The position numbers were made by a program, and so were the translations under genes. 64,000 bases of DNA from NCBI GenBank assembly GCA_035772405.1, contig JAYKKM010000003.1:450001-514000 (forward strand). The letters are read 5' to 3'. Each line of letters begins with the position of its first letter. Within the stretch, counting starts at the first letter, position 1. The notes below the pieces were generated by a model that saw only the letters and a program-made list of their open reading frames with translations, was not told the DNA's origin and did no database searches. This document shows, piece by piece, positions 45,908-56,830 of this stretch. This DNA is from Chrysogorgia sp. JL179-B06 (lineage: Eukaryota > Cnidaria > Anthozoa > Scleralcyonacea > Chrysogorgiidae).

Positions 45908-47430
45908 GACGTATTAGGAGCATTATACAATAGTCTCAATGCTCTTACAACAATATATTCTTAAAGTTACTTATAAAACAAATTACACTTTCATTACAAG
46001 ATAAAGCCTATACTACATATATTACCAACATGAATAAAAAACTATTAATTTAAAAAAAGAAAAGTCTTAAGTGCTGACTTAAAACTACTTAACATTTCAA
46101 AGCTTCTAATTTCCTGTGGTAATAAATTCCACAGTTTTGGTGCTGCAACCGAGAATGCTCTGTCTCCATGCATGAGTCACCGTTTTGGATTTTGGCTCAA
46201 GTAGCAGATTTCGGTCAGATGATCTCAAAGCACGAGTAGGTTTATATTTATTTAGCAAATCAGTAATATAAACAGGTGCCTGGCCATGCAAAGCCTTGAC
46301 AGTAATTATTGGTATCTTAAATACAATCCTTGATCTCACCGGCAACCAGTGAAGATTACAAAGCACAGGAGAGATATGCTTCGATTTTTTAACCCCTGTA
46401 ACAAGTCTAGCAGCTGTATTTTGAATTCGCTGTAACTTGCTCAATTCAGCTTCTGGTAAGCCATATAGGATGCTATTACAGCTGTCAAGTTTTGATGTTA
46501 TGAATACATGCACCAACTTCTCACAGTCCTTTTTACTCAAATATTTCCTGATCTTGCCAATATTTCTGATAGCCAAAGTGGCTGATTTAAAAATGTTATT
46601 TACATGAGCATTTAATTTTAGATGTCTATCTACAGCAACACCGAGATCACGTGCAACCGGAGCAGGTTGGATTATCACACCATTGACACATATTTCTGGC
46701 ATTGGTACACAATGCATAAAACGTGATGATAAATGGACAATCTCGGTTTTACTTGGATTGCATATAAGACCATTGATAGTACACCAGTTGGTGATGTCCT
46801 TAATACATAACTCAAGTTTAGCTAGAGCAGCAGGTCGATCACATGGAGATTTTATAGGCATATACAGCTGTGTGTATCATAAATAGCTGATATGTTCATT
46901 GAAAGTAAGATTTTCGTCTATCCACACTCCCAGATATTTATACTGTAGCTCTGAACTGTTGGAATAGTTCTACCATTTGATTCATTGCAGCAAGTTTTCT
47001 TTGTCGCGTTCCATACAATACAAATTCAGTTTTCCCTTTTTGGTTGGTGTCAGAGGCAATGTTAAAACAGAGTTTATTGATCATCATCCAGGAAGAGATA
47101 TTGACAAGTTCAAGATTAATGGTATAGTTTCAATGTCTTGTAGTTTTGCAGATGAAAAGTATTATTATTACTGACCCATTACTGTATCATCTGCATAGAG
47201 CAGTATTTTACATTGGTTCAATACCGTTGATAAATCGTTCACATGTAAAAATAGCAATGGCCCTAAAACCGAACCTCGAGGCACACCAGTGTTCACAATC
47301 TGCGAGGTTGATAGTTGGCCATGAAACATAACCATTTGCTTTCGGTCCAATAAATAGTCTTTTAAAACAATCTTAGATTTCCATCTCTTATGCCATACCA
47401 TACCTACATAACTTTTCAATTAGTTGTTGA
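45822..47430 (-). mobile_element. Older LINE fragment, interrupted by the younger LINE (duplication copy 1)
   Basis: Minus-strand coding at 47168-47420 gives RT blocks GVPRGSVLGPLLFLHVND and LLYADDTV; 46883-47080 gives YLGVWIDENLTFNEHISYL-like sequence, which continues across the insertion to 45822. Stops and frameshifts are present. It is a different LINE family from the insertion it hosts. Confidence 0.7.
45865..46878 (-). mobile_element. Young 5'-truncated CR1-like LINE
   Basis: About 1014 bp. The intact frame 46106-46861 encodes the RT thumb and C-terminal part (ITNWCTINGLICNPSKTEIV, ARDLGVAVDRHLKLNAHV, KKDCEKLVHVFITSKLDSCN, LHWLPVRSRI). The (AAT)n tail is at 45865-45904. It is flanked by ATAAAT (45859-45864 and 46879-46884), and the paralogous segment at 51860-51871 has a single ATAAAT, giving a true empty site. 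Confidence 0.85.
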
Positions 47431-47448
47431 TGGTGAACAGTGTTAAAA

Positions 47449-47600
47449 GCATTGCACTAGCATCTCAGGGTTGCAGGTTCAATTCCAGCCGCAAGGCCTT
47501 GAAGTTGCATTTTTTGCAAGTGGTCCTGGTTTGGTCTTAAAATGTATATATATATTTCAACACTCAAAATATTCCTTTACCATAAATCCTTAGAACATGT
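47449..47600 (+). repeat. tRNA-Ala-like SINE fragment joined to LINE
   Basis: Starts within the tRNA-like head (GCATTGCACTAGCATCTCAG, GGTTCAATTCCAGCC) directly after LINE RT sequence, then the SINE body and ATATATATTTCAACACTC. Same junction in both duplication copies, so it predates the duplication. Confidence 0.65.
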
Positions 47601-47735
47601 ACCCAGAATTATATCTCTTTAAACTTGTTCACCTCTGAAACAATGTTATTGTTTTGTGCAGTCATCATTTTCTTGCTATGCCTAATTTTAGAACATTTCG
47701 CTCATCAACAAGAATTATAAATTAAAGCAAATTAC

Positions 47736-47879
47736 CAAAATTATTGGTTGGTTGGTTAGCTACCGAAACAGGATTCCTGTCAATTAATTGTGGCCAATGT
47801 TGAATAGGATGTAATTCTTCATGTTTTATTTGCTTGGTGAGAATATCAGAGCTGGGTGTCTGAGCTTGGTTTTTCACAT
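47736..47879 (-). CDS. MGAT4: MGAT4-like gene, stem exon (duplicate copy 1)
   Basis: 144-nt exon: acceptor CCCTTCAG|ATGTGA, donor TTTTG|GTAATT, phase 1 at both ends. It encodes 48 residues of hydrophilic, probably unstructured stem (contains HEELHPIQHWPQLIDRNPVS). Being symmetric, it can be included or skipped without disturbing the frame. It is copied at 53090-53233 with only one synonymous difference seen (CCT versus CCA proline). Whether both copies are spliced into one mRNA, or used alternatively, cannot be told from DNA. Confidence 0.65.
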
Positions 47880-48087
47880 CTGAAGGGAAAAAACAACAAC
47901 ATTTCATATATATTATATATAAATTCAACTTTAATTTCTAACTTTCACATAATTATATATATTATATTCTCAAACTCATTAATAATTCATGAGCCAATTA
48001 GCCAATGAAATCACTTTATTTTATCACATAACTGAGGCTGGATACTCGAGTAAAACACGTAAAAATCATATACCACCACAGTTATTA

Positions 48088-48896
48088 AGCCTGGTTTCCA
48101 TATGATCGCTGCGATCGCTCAATTTAAAAACCGGCGATCGCATATGGAAACCACACGCTCAGCGATCCTGGCGATCGTAGCGATCGCGATCGCCGAGATA
48201 GAAAATGTTCTATCTCGGCGATCGCAGCGATTATATGGAAACACTGGTTCAGCGATCCTGGCGATCTCAGCGATCGGTATGTACTCCAGCGACATTCGGC
48301 TATATCTATAAAATACATTACTGTGGTAAGATTAAACGGTTCCTTCATTGTATACATCACGCAAATTTAGATGAATCAGTGAAACTAAAGCATTTTATGT
48401 AAATATTTTATGTAAATAGCTGCAAAAGAATTTTATCTGTCTTGAAGACGTAGCTGTGCCCGAAGCTGTGGGACAAGAGTGTGAAATGCTCCAAGCTCTT
48501 CTCTCATTCGAAATATCTGTCGAACTCAAAAACGACGTTTCCTTGGCGCAAGTTCGTCCAAACAAACTGGGACGAGATTTAAGGCAGTACTTTTAAAATG
48601 CAATCCGAACGAGTTCTTTTTACGGGATTATACGTTCGATTATACGTTCCACACATGATAAATTCGATGTTTGAAACCGACGTCGAATTTTGTCGAACCT
48701 AACTGTGTATTAGATTCAACACATGATAAATTCGACGTTTGAAATAGGCCTTACTGATAAGAGCAACTAGAATAAAAAGCTACATGTATGCTTGTGATAG
48801 TAAAAGAAAGTTGTCTTTGTTTACTTCGTCCATGACGCGATCGCTACAATCGCCACGATCGCTGGTTTTAAAATTGAGCGATATGGAAACCAAGCT
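48088..48896. mobile_element. PIF/Harbinger-like MITE rich in GCGATCGC
   Basis: 809 bp. Terminal inverted repeat AGC(C/T)TGGTTTCCATAT, flanked by TTA duplications (48085-48087 and 48897-48899). The sister copy at about 53438 reads GTTATTAGATC with a single TTA, proving the boundaries. A 3-bp TWA target site is typical of PIF/Harbinger. Subterminal regions carry dense GCGATCGC motifs and an internal palindrome around GAGATAGAAAATGTTCTATCTC. There is no transposase. Confidence 0.75.
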
Positions 48897-49488
48897 TTAG
48901 ATCAAACCCGGTTTTGATCTAATTGCTGAGATCTTAATTAATAATTCATTTTTTGGAGAACGAAACGACCTGCCTCCGTCTTCGCTCATCCTCAACTGAA
49001 CAGAGTCTGTTAATTTTCTGAATAAATTTTACACACCCTCGCGAGTTCAGTCCCATGAGGGTTTGTTCTCAAATGCGTTTTGAGTAAACATCCAATTAAA
49101 TCCGTGTTCGATTGAGAAGCCATATAAACAACTCGTTTATCGTGTTTCATCAGGGGATCCAAACACTCGAAAACAATAAAACAATTAATCGGTTTTGCTG
49201 ATTAATCGGCCGATGGTGGGTAACTATCGGCTCTTGAACAATCAGTATCGGCAATCGGCTTTTTTAAACATCGGCTCACCTCTAATTTCAAATAAAAGTA
49301 TAAAGCGAAATAAGCAGCATCTCCCCGAAGTTAAAACAATATATAAAATTATATGGAGTTTCCACTCAATATAAGAGTCTCCCCGAATAAAAGTAGTTGT
49401 ACAGTAGAACCTGAGTTTTACGACCCCGTGGTTTATGACCACCTGCCGTTTACGGCCACTTTTTCTGGAACGGACGATTTGCAGTTAA

Positions 49489-49815
49489 CAGGTAATATTT
49501 GGCATTTCACTCGATTAAACTACATGTTCTCAGGATTTATGGTGAAGGAAAATTTCGAGTGTTGGAATATGTACATTTTAAGACCAAACAGGGATCAGTC
49601 GCGAAAAATGCAACTTCACGGCCTTCCGGCTGGAATTGAACCCGCGACCCTGCGATGCTAGTGCAGTGCTCTGACCACTGAGCTACGGAAGCCGTTGCCG
49701 AGAGCATAGTCACGAGTTCTGTATATATGGTGGTGATAATGCCGGGCTAAGATTCTGGGTATATTACAGGTAATATTTGGCATTTCACTCGATTAAACTT
49801 TCCTTCACCATAAAT
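49489..49815 (-). repeat. tRNA-Ala(AGC)-like SINE unit
   Basis: The minus strand contains a tRNA-like head at 49622-49692 (acceptor 6/7 paired, TAGCTCAGTGG box A, GGGTTCAATTCC box B, loop CTAGCAT with anticodon AGC). A conserved body follows: TTTGGTCTTAAAATGTA, AACACTCGAAATTTTCC, TTTAATCGAGTGAAATGCC. The tail block recurs about 281 bases away, so units are arranged head to tail. Other pieces: 43970-44040, 45000-45175, 47449-47600, 52440-52960. Confidence 0.7.
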
Positions 49816-49832
49816 CCTGAGATTTGTAGTTA

Positions 49833-50510
49833 AGCCTGGTTTCCATATGATCGCTACGATCGCTCAATTTGAAAACTGGCGATCGTAACCACACGCTCAG
49901 CGATCCTGGCGATCGCCGAGATAGAAAATGTTCTATCTCGGCGATCGTAGCGATCGCAGCGATTATATGGAAACACTGGTTCAGCGATCCTGGCGATCTC
50001 AACGATCAGTACGCCGGTACCCCAGCGACATTTGGCTATATATCTATAAAACACATTACTGTGGTAAGATTAAACGGTTCCTTCATTGTATACATCACGC
50101 AAATTTAGATGAATCAGTGAAACTAAAGCATTTTATGTAAATATTTTATGTAAATATCTGTAAAATAATTATCTGTCTTGAAGACGTAGCTGTGCCCGAA
50201 GCTGTGGGACGAGAGTGTGAAAAGCTCCAAGCTCTTCTCTCATTCGAAATATCTGTCACACCCAAAAACGATGTTTCCTTGGCGCAAGTTCGTCCAAACA
50301 AACTGGGGACGAGATTAAGGCAGTACTTTTAAAATGCAATCCGAACGAGTTCTTTTTACGGGAGGCCGATTATACGTTCGACACATGATAAAATCGACGT
50401 TTTAAATAGGCCTTATACTGATAAGAGCAACTAGAATAAAAAGCTGTGCTTGCGATAGTAAACGATCGCCGCGATCGCGGTTTTAAAATTGAGCGATCGC
50501 AGCGATCGTG
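49833..50510. mobile_element. Second copy of the GCGATCGC-rich MITE, right end lost
   Basis: Begins TTA|AGCCTGGTTTCCATAT like the 48.1-kb copy and is collinear through the internal palindrome and GATTAAACGGTTCC region. It ends in GCGATCGC motifs at about 50510 without the terminal TTTCCATAT inverted repeat, so it is truncated. Confidence 0.65.
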
Positions 50511-51823
50511 ACTAGCGACTGCTTTTTAGGGTCCCAAACACGAAATTTAATCTGTCATAAGCGACTTTTTACAATTCTAAGCGTTCGTCTTTTGCAGTAA
50601 ACATACAATAATTTTGACAGCGCGCAAATATAGGAAACGGGTCTCATCAGCAACCACTTTTTAGCGTCCCAAACGCGAAATACGTTAGTAACGTTACAAT
50701 CAACAAGAAAGAATTTTGACCACATGTGAATACAGGGAACAAGAAGACACACTTGTTGGTTTTTTAGTACCGTATTGTTTTGAGTGCATAATAAATATCC
50801 TGTTAGGAGCGACAATCCCAAGCCCTTAAACCACTAACATTGTTGAGGGAAACGTTTCTAAACTGACGAAGAGCTCGGACTAACATTGTTGAGGGAAACG
50901 TTTCTAAACTGACGAAGAGCTCGGACTAATATTTGTTTGTTACTGCCATCTTGTCAACGTTAAACTTTGTAGTGCGAAATCGCAAATAACTTTGCTAATA
51001 CAACATAATGCTTAATATAATTTACATATGTTGTATAGACCATTAAACGATCTTTGATTTAATACGATAGTATGAGCTTTTACGCTTAGTACAACGCTTG
51101 AAAATGTTCGAAAACCTAGCGTGCGAGGTTCGTAAATTATATTTTCGTATCCACCATCTTTGTTTATAACGCAAGATCGCCAATAACTTACTGCATACGA
51201 ATCAGTATATATCGTTGCTCCTTACTCTTTTAGTCTGCTTCTTAGATCAAATTGCTGTAAATAAAATACTTTCGCTATCAAAGGTGAAGCCGTACGTATA
51301 CGCATTGGGTTACGACCACCTGTCATTTACGGCCAATTTTTACAATGGTTTGCGGGTTTACAGATCCCGGTAAACTTTTCCAACTGCGATTCATTGCCAA
51401 TATTAAAACGAAAGTCCGAACTCGCTTCAATTCGCTTGCATGCCTTGCAACGACTATACCAGTTGTCATGTTGACGTTTCGACGGTTTCGTCCACGGTTC
51501 TGCGAGTTCTTTCTTTAATCACTCATCTGTGTTTCTCTCATCCAGTTAATCCTGGAGAGAATCTTTGCATTAGTTTGCAGGTTTACAGGTCTTGTAAATG
51601 CTTTTCCGACTGCGATTCATTGACAAGATTTAGTCACGTGACATGTCTCAGTTTCGCAAAGCCTGTTGGGGCCAAATGTCGACTCCAAAAAAATAATCGC
51701 GAAACCTAGACTCGGCCGAGTAATAAGTTTAAAGTAAGTTAAAATAAGTTATATCTCCATAATCTAAAACGTATCATAGATGTATACACTGTCCCAACAG
51801 CATGATTCGTAAGTTGCTTTCTT

Positions 51824-52430
51824 ATCCTTCTTAACATGCCAATCCTTTGACCAACTTTTTTAGATAAATAGCTGATATGTTCATTGAAAGTAAGATTTTC
51901 GTCTATCCACACTCCCAGATATTTATACTGTAGCTCTGAATCGTTGGAATAGTTCTACCATCAATCTGAATTTCAATAGGTTCTACCATTTGATTCATTG
52001 CAGCAAGTTTTCTTTGTCGCGTTCCATACTCAATACAAATTCAGTTTTCCCTTTTTGGTTGGTGTCAGAGGCAATGTTAAAACAGAGTTTATTGATCATC
52101 ATCCAAGGAAGAGATATTGACAAGTTCAAGATTAATGGTAGTTTCAATGTCTTGTAGTTTTGCAGATTAATCGTATTATTATTACTGACCCATTACTGTA
52201 TCATCTGCATAGAGCAGTATTTTACATTGGTTCAATACCGTTGACAAATCGTTCACATGTAAAAATAGCAATGGCCCTAAAACCGAACCTCGAGGCACAC
52301 CAGTGTTCACAATCTGCGAGGTTGATAGTTGGCCATGAAACACAACCATTTGCTTTCGGTCCAATAAATAGTCTTGAAACAATCTTAGGTTTCCATCTCT
52401 TGTGCCAACCTACATAACTTTTCAATTAGT
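51824..52430 (-). mobile_element. Older LINE fragment (duplication copy 2, uninterrupted)
   Basis: Collinear with 45822-47430 without the 1-kb LINE insertion. It carries the same GVPRGSVLGPLLFLHVND and LLYADD blocks (52182-52382) and a 27-base difference at about 51960. It serves as the empty site for the younger LINE. Confidence 0.75.
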
Positions 52431-52439
52431 TGTTGATGG

Positions 52440-52960
52440 TGAACAGTGTCAAAAGCATTGCACTAGCATCTCAGGGTTGCAGGTTCAATTCCAGCCGGAA
52501 CGCCTTGAAGTTGCATTTTTTGCAACTGGTCCTGGTTTGGTCTTAAGGATTTTTGGTGAAGGAAAATTTCGAGTGTTGGAATATATACATTTTAAGACCA
52601 AACCGGGACCAGTTGCGAAAAATGCAACTTAGAGGCCTTCCCGGCTGGAATTGAATCCGACCTGGAATTGAATCCATCGCGACCTGTGATGCTAGAGTGC
52701 AGTGCTCTGACCACTGAGCTACGGAAGCCGTTGCTGAGAGCCTAGTCACGAATTCTGTATATATATAGTGGTGGTAATGCCGGGATAAGATTCTCGATAT
52801 ATTACAAGTAATATTTGGCATTTCACTCGATTAAATTACAGGTTCTAAGGATTTTTGGTGAAGGAAAATTTCGAGTGTTGGAATATATACATAAATGTAT
52901 AATATATATTTCAACACTCAAAATATTCCTTCACCATAAATCCTTAGAACATCTACCCAG
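52440..52960 (-). repeat. tRNA-Ala-like SINE cluster (rearranged)
   Basis: At least two units in opposite orientations: GCACTAGCATCTCAGGGTTG on the plus strand at about 52458, and the minus-oriented head at about 52634-52735 with a small internal duplication (GGAATTGAATCC twice). It adjoins the old LINE; the same junction is at 47449-47600. Confidence 0.65.
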
Positions 52961-53089
52961 AATTATATCTCTTTAAACTTGTTCACCTCTGAAACAATGT
53001 TATTGTTTTGTGCAGTCATCATTTTCTTGCTATGCCTAATTTTAGAACATTTCGCTCATCAACGAGAATTATAAATTAAAGCAAATTAC

Positions 53090-53233
53090 CAAAATTATTG
53101 GTTGGTTGGTTAGCTACCGAAACAGGATTCCTGTCAATTAATTGTGGCCAATGTTGAATTGGATGTAATTCTTCATGTTTTATTTGCTTGGTGAGAATAT
53201 CAGAGCTGGGTGTCTGAGCTTGGTTTTTCACAT
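53090..53233 (-). CDS. MGAT4: MGAT4-like gene, stem exon (duplicate copy 2)
   Basis: Identical in predicted protein to the exon at 47736-47879, with the same splice sites and phase 1-1 boundaries, in the upstream unit of the tandem duplication. If both are used, the stem carries the same 48 residues twice (603 residues in total); with one, the protein is about 555 residues, close to the 535-548 of vertebrate MGAT4 enzymes. Near-identity points to a recent duplication or gene conversion. Confidence 0.6.
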
Positions 53234-53559
53234 CTGAAGGGAAAAAACAACAACATTTCATATATATTATATATATAAATTCAACTTTAATTTCTAACTT
53301 TCACATAATTATATATATTATATTCTCAAACTCATTAATAATTCATGAGCCAATTAGCCAATGAAATCACTTTATTTTATCACATGACTGAGGCTGGATA
53401 CTCGAGTAAAACACGTAAAAATCATATACTACATGCAGTTATTAGATCAAACCCGGTTTTGATCTAATTGCTGAGATCTTAATTAATAATTCATTTTTTG
53501 AGAACGAAACGACCTGCCTCCGTCTTCGCTCATCCTCAACTGAACAGAGTTAATTTTCT

Positions 53560-53800
53560 GAATAAATTTTACACACCCTCGTGAATTCAGTTCCATGAGG
53601 GTTTGTTCTCAAATGCGTTTTAAGTAAACATCCAATTAAATCCGTGTTCGATTGAGAAGCCATATAAACAACTCGTTTATCGTGTTTCATCAGGGGATCC
53701 AAACACTCGAAAACAATAAAAACACTCGCGCTTCGCGCTCGTGTTTTCATCATGTTTTCTCGTGTTTGGATCCCCTGATGAAACACTCAAACTGGTTGTT
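53560..53800. repeat. Inverted repeat GTTTCATCAGGGGATCCAAACACTCG
   Basis: GTTTCATCAGGGGATCCAAA at about 53685 and its inverse TTTGGATCCCCTGATGAAAC at about 53767, around a loop of ACACTCGCGCTTCGCGCTCGTG. The left arm alone is in duplication copy 1 at about 49145. Confidence 0.6.
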
Positions 53801-53848
53801 CATATATTACGTAAACACTTTTGGTTCGCAACCAGGTAAAGGATAAGA

Positions 53849-54045
53849 CATAGACCTCTTTCATGATGGCGGCCAGTCTAAAGATTCTTTTATATGCATG
53901 CACATTAGCCTTTCTGGCGACGAGGCCCTCGTTACAAAGCAAAGATTCTTTGGAATTACAGACACACGAACGAGGTCAGAAAGGCTAATTGAAATGAATA
54001 TAAAAGAATATTTAATTTGGGTGCCATTATGAAAGAGGTCTATGG
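53849..54045. mobile_element. Short MITE AGACCTCTTTCATRATGGC
   Basis: ATAGACCTCTTTCATGATGGC and GCCATTATGAAAGAGGTCTAT are terminal inverse repeats; the inner GATTCTTTTATAT and ATATAAAAGAATA also pair. Single ends recur at about 36302 and 39264. Confidence 0.65.
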
Positions 54046-54108
54046 TGTAACTGTAATGCTATTATGGTTAGAAATAAATTCAGGTCAAGTTAGCTAGTAT
54101 TTCAAATA

Positions 54109-55283
54109 GAGGTGAGCCGATCATCGGCAAAACATCGGCAGAGCCGATCAACGGCTAGTTTTTCTCACAATCGGCCGAAATTGTCTTTCACCATTGGATC
54201 GTCCAGTGGTCAGAGGTGTCTGTCTTGTCCTCTCGTCGTCGTTTATCATGGCAAGCTCTTCTAAAAGTATCGTTTGGAAATATTTTAAAATTATTATTTA
54301 TTTAGCTTCGCCTCTAAAAAATACATAGAAGAAGCAGGGTCACAGTTAAACACCAATTACAAAAATAAAATAATAACTAATAACAGCAAGTTATGCAGGG
54401 TTCAGTGAGGCTTCGCGATGTGTTGCACTTTAGGCAGACAGTTTTCCAAGTTCGAGGATCGATAACAGAATAATAGAGCATTATTAATTTATTATAATAG
54501 TCTAACAGTGACTTCTTAAATGTTTTAAAGTTTAAATGATCTAGCCTTAAGTGTTCAGGGAGAGAGTTCCAAGTCCTATAGTTGAGTTCTAATAAGAAAT
54601 GAGCGATAGTTGTTTAACATTTAGTTGACGGAACGAGATTGCATAATTTGCATTGATATTTGCGGAGGATCTAGTACGCCTTAAGGGAACAAGACGTTCG
54701 GGTAGGATATCGCTTGATATAGACTAATGACGAATCGAAGGCTGAATATCTGGTTTGCAAAAGCAGCGGTTACCCGTTCTTTTTTGTCACGAGGTGGAAA
54801 GCAGAAGCATTTCACGTCAACCAACCTGAGAGGTCATCTGCAGTCGCTATACATCCCAGCAAGAACATTGAACTGGCAAGCAAGGAGACGGCTCGATCAG
54901 CCAAAAGAAAAGACGATGATGCAGAAGAATATACTACCGCCACCATGAGGAAAAATTGTCAGTCCTAAACTAATGTAATTTTGCATTTTTGCTTTCACTG
55001 TTCAGGTTCAATTCTTTACCTTTTTTGACATTTCTGCGCTTGTTGAGTTGTTGGTACAAAAATAAAGGAAACTGACTACTTGACTGTTTTCTGTTTGTTT
55101 TGTTGCGCTCAAAATACGAGAATTGGCTTCCTCTCATTGCAAAACTTGAGATGAGAAAAACGACAAAACGTGAGCATCAGGTAAGCAATCGGTTTTGCCG
55201 ATTAATCGGCCGATGGTGGGTAACTATCGGCTCTTGAACAATCAGTATCGGCAATCGGCTTTTTTAAACATCGGCTCACCTCT
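54109..55283 (+). mobile_element. hAT/ZBED-type transposon, internally deleted, hosting a LINE tail
   Basis: TIRs AGAGGTGAGCCGAT and ATCGGCTCACCTCT; flanks share ATTTCAAAT. Just inside, a start MASSSKSIVWKYF-like frame (54249-54287) is broken by LINE sequence. Coding then resumes at about 54765 with LSRGGKQKHFTSTNLRGHLQ, a BED-type zinc finger, and breaks again. The catalytic RNase H-like region is absent. Its right end alone occurs at 49187-49285 in the other duplication copy. Confidence 0.65.
54286..54720 (-). mobile_element. LINE 3' fragment inside the hAT element
   Basis: The minus strand encodes WNSLPEHLRL, FKTFKKSLLDYY and DPRTWKTVCLKC, the C-terminal end of LINE ORF2 and relative of the 27.7-28.4 kb element, interrupting the BED-finger exon of the hAT element. 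Confidence 0.6.
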
Positions 55284-56142
55284 AATTTCAAATGGGGTCA
55301 CCACGATAAATTGTGGATATTTCCCTGAAAAGTAAAGCGAAATAAGCAGCATCTCCCCGCAGTTAAAACAATATATAAAATTATATGAAGTATTCCACTC
55401 AATATAAGAGTCTACAGTAGAACCTGAGTTTTACGACCCCGTGTTTGATGACCACCTGCCGTTTACGGCCACTTTTTCTGGAACGGACGATTTGTAGTTA
55501 ATATATACCCTGCAATTAGCGATCACCTGCCAAACGCGACTGCTTTTTAGCGTCCCAAACACGAAATTTAACCTGTCATGAGCGAATTTTTACAAATCTA
55601 AGCGTTCGTCTTTTGCAGTAAACATATACAACTAGAAATACCAATCTGCAATAATCCCCTCGCCCGCCTTTTCCATCCCCCCCAACCCCCCTTACGGGAT
55701 TTTCTCCATCCATGGAGCCCAGAGCTCGCACGCCGTGCCCATGTATTTGCAAAAATTCTCAATTTACAAAAGCCCATTTCGTCGAAGAAATGTTTGAACG
55801 TTATCTCGGCCAATATTTAACCGATTTAAAATCTGAAAACAGATTTGGAATTAGCGAGTCAACATACATGAGTACCCTTCGTAAAAAGGGTTTATGTACT
55901 TAGAAATTAGTCGGCTTTACTCGCTATAAACCGGTCAATATTATTTTGAACGTTAGCAATCTCGATCAATATTTAACCGTTTTCAATTCTGAAAACAGAT
56001 TTAGAATTGCCTAGTCCAAGTGCATAACATACGTGCCTATTATCTTACGCAAACATGCATACCCTTCGTAAAAACCTGTTTACTGTGTCGGATTCAAACG
56101 GATCACCCAAAATGACATTATAAGGAGTTGGACCTACCACTT

Positions 56143-56220
56143 TACACTTTATATATATATAAATATATATATATAAATAAATATATATATATATAAATAA
56201 ATATAAATAAATATATATAA

Positions 56221-56269
<49 letters not shown>

Positions 56270-56277
56270 TAAATAAT

Positions 56278-56308
<31 letters not shown>

Positions 56309-56391
56309 CATACATATACATAGATATACATATACATACATATACATACATACATATACATACATATACATACATACATATACATACATAC

Positions 56392-56426
<35 letters not shown>

Positions 56427-56562
56427 CATATATACATATATACATATATATATACATATACATATACATATATATATATATACATATGTATATATGTATA
56501 TATGTATATATGTATATATGTATATATGTATATATGTATATATGTATATATGTATATATGTA

Positions 56563-56637
<75 letters not shown>
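56143..56637. repeat. TA / TATACA microsatellite array
   Basis: About 495 bp of TATATA, ATATATAAATAAAT and (TATACA/TATGTA)n. The left half reads TACATA and the right half TATGTA, making the whole an imperfect giant palindrome. Long Tyr/Ile frames here are artefacts. Present only in duplication copy 2. Confidence 0.9.
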
Positions 56638-56639
<2 letters not shown>

Positions 56640-56719
56640 GAGGTCGAATGCTGTTACTACTCTGAGTCTCTGAGTTTCACGCTATATGCGATCTTCAGGC
56701 AACAGATCTTCAGCAATAT

Positions 56720-56830
56720 ATATATATATATATATATACAAAGGTTTCGTGAGAAATGGAACCTGCCACGGCGATATATATATATACAAATTAAGGTTTC
56801 GTGAGAAATGGAACCTGCTACGGCGAGATT
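56720..56830. repeat. Short direct repeats next to the TA array
   Basis: GGTTTCGTGAGAAATGGAACCTGC(C/T)ACGGCGA occurs twice (about 56741 and 56792) separated by TATATA. Beyond 56865 the sequence returns to the duplicated segment. Confidence 0.6.

Larger units (their letters stand above)
45822..51380. repeat. Tandem segmental duplication, copy 1
   Basis: Matches 51824-57580 in the same order and orientation. Order: old LINE, tRNA-Ala-like SINE junction, 144-bp stem exon, the AAACCCGGTTTTGATCT stretch, the right end of a hAT element (about 49187-49285), and the GTCCCAAACACGAAATTTAA to TGTCATTTACGGCCA stretch (about 50528-51335). Copy 1 alone has the young LINE, two PIF-like MITEs and the SINE dimer at 49.5 kb. 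Confidence 0.75.

Noticed and set aside
56045..56485. Long Tyr/Ile/Met-rich open frames
   Set aside because: They are translations of the TA/TATACA microsatellite in several frames and on both strands; there is no gene.
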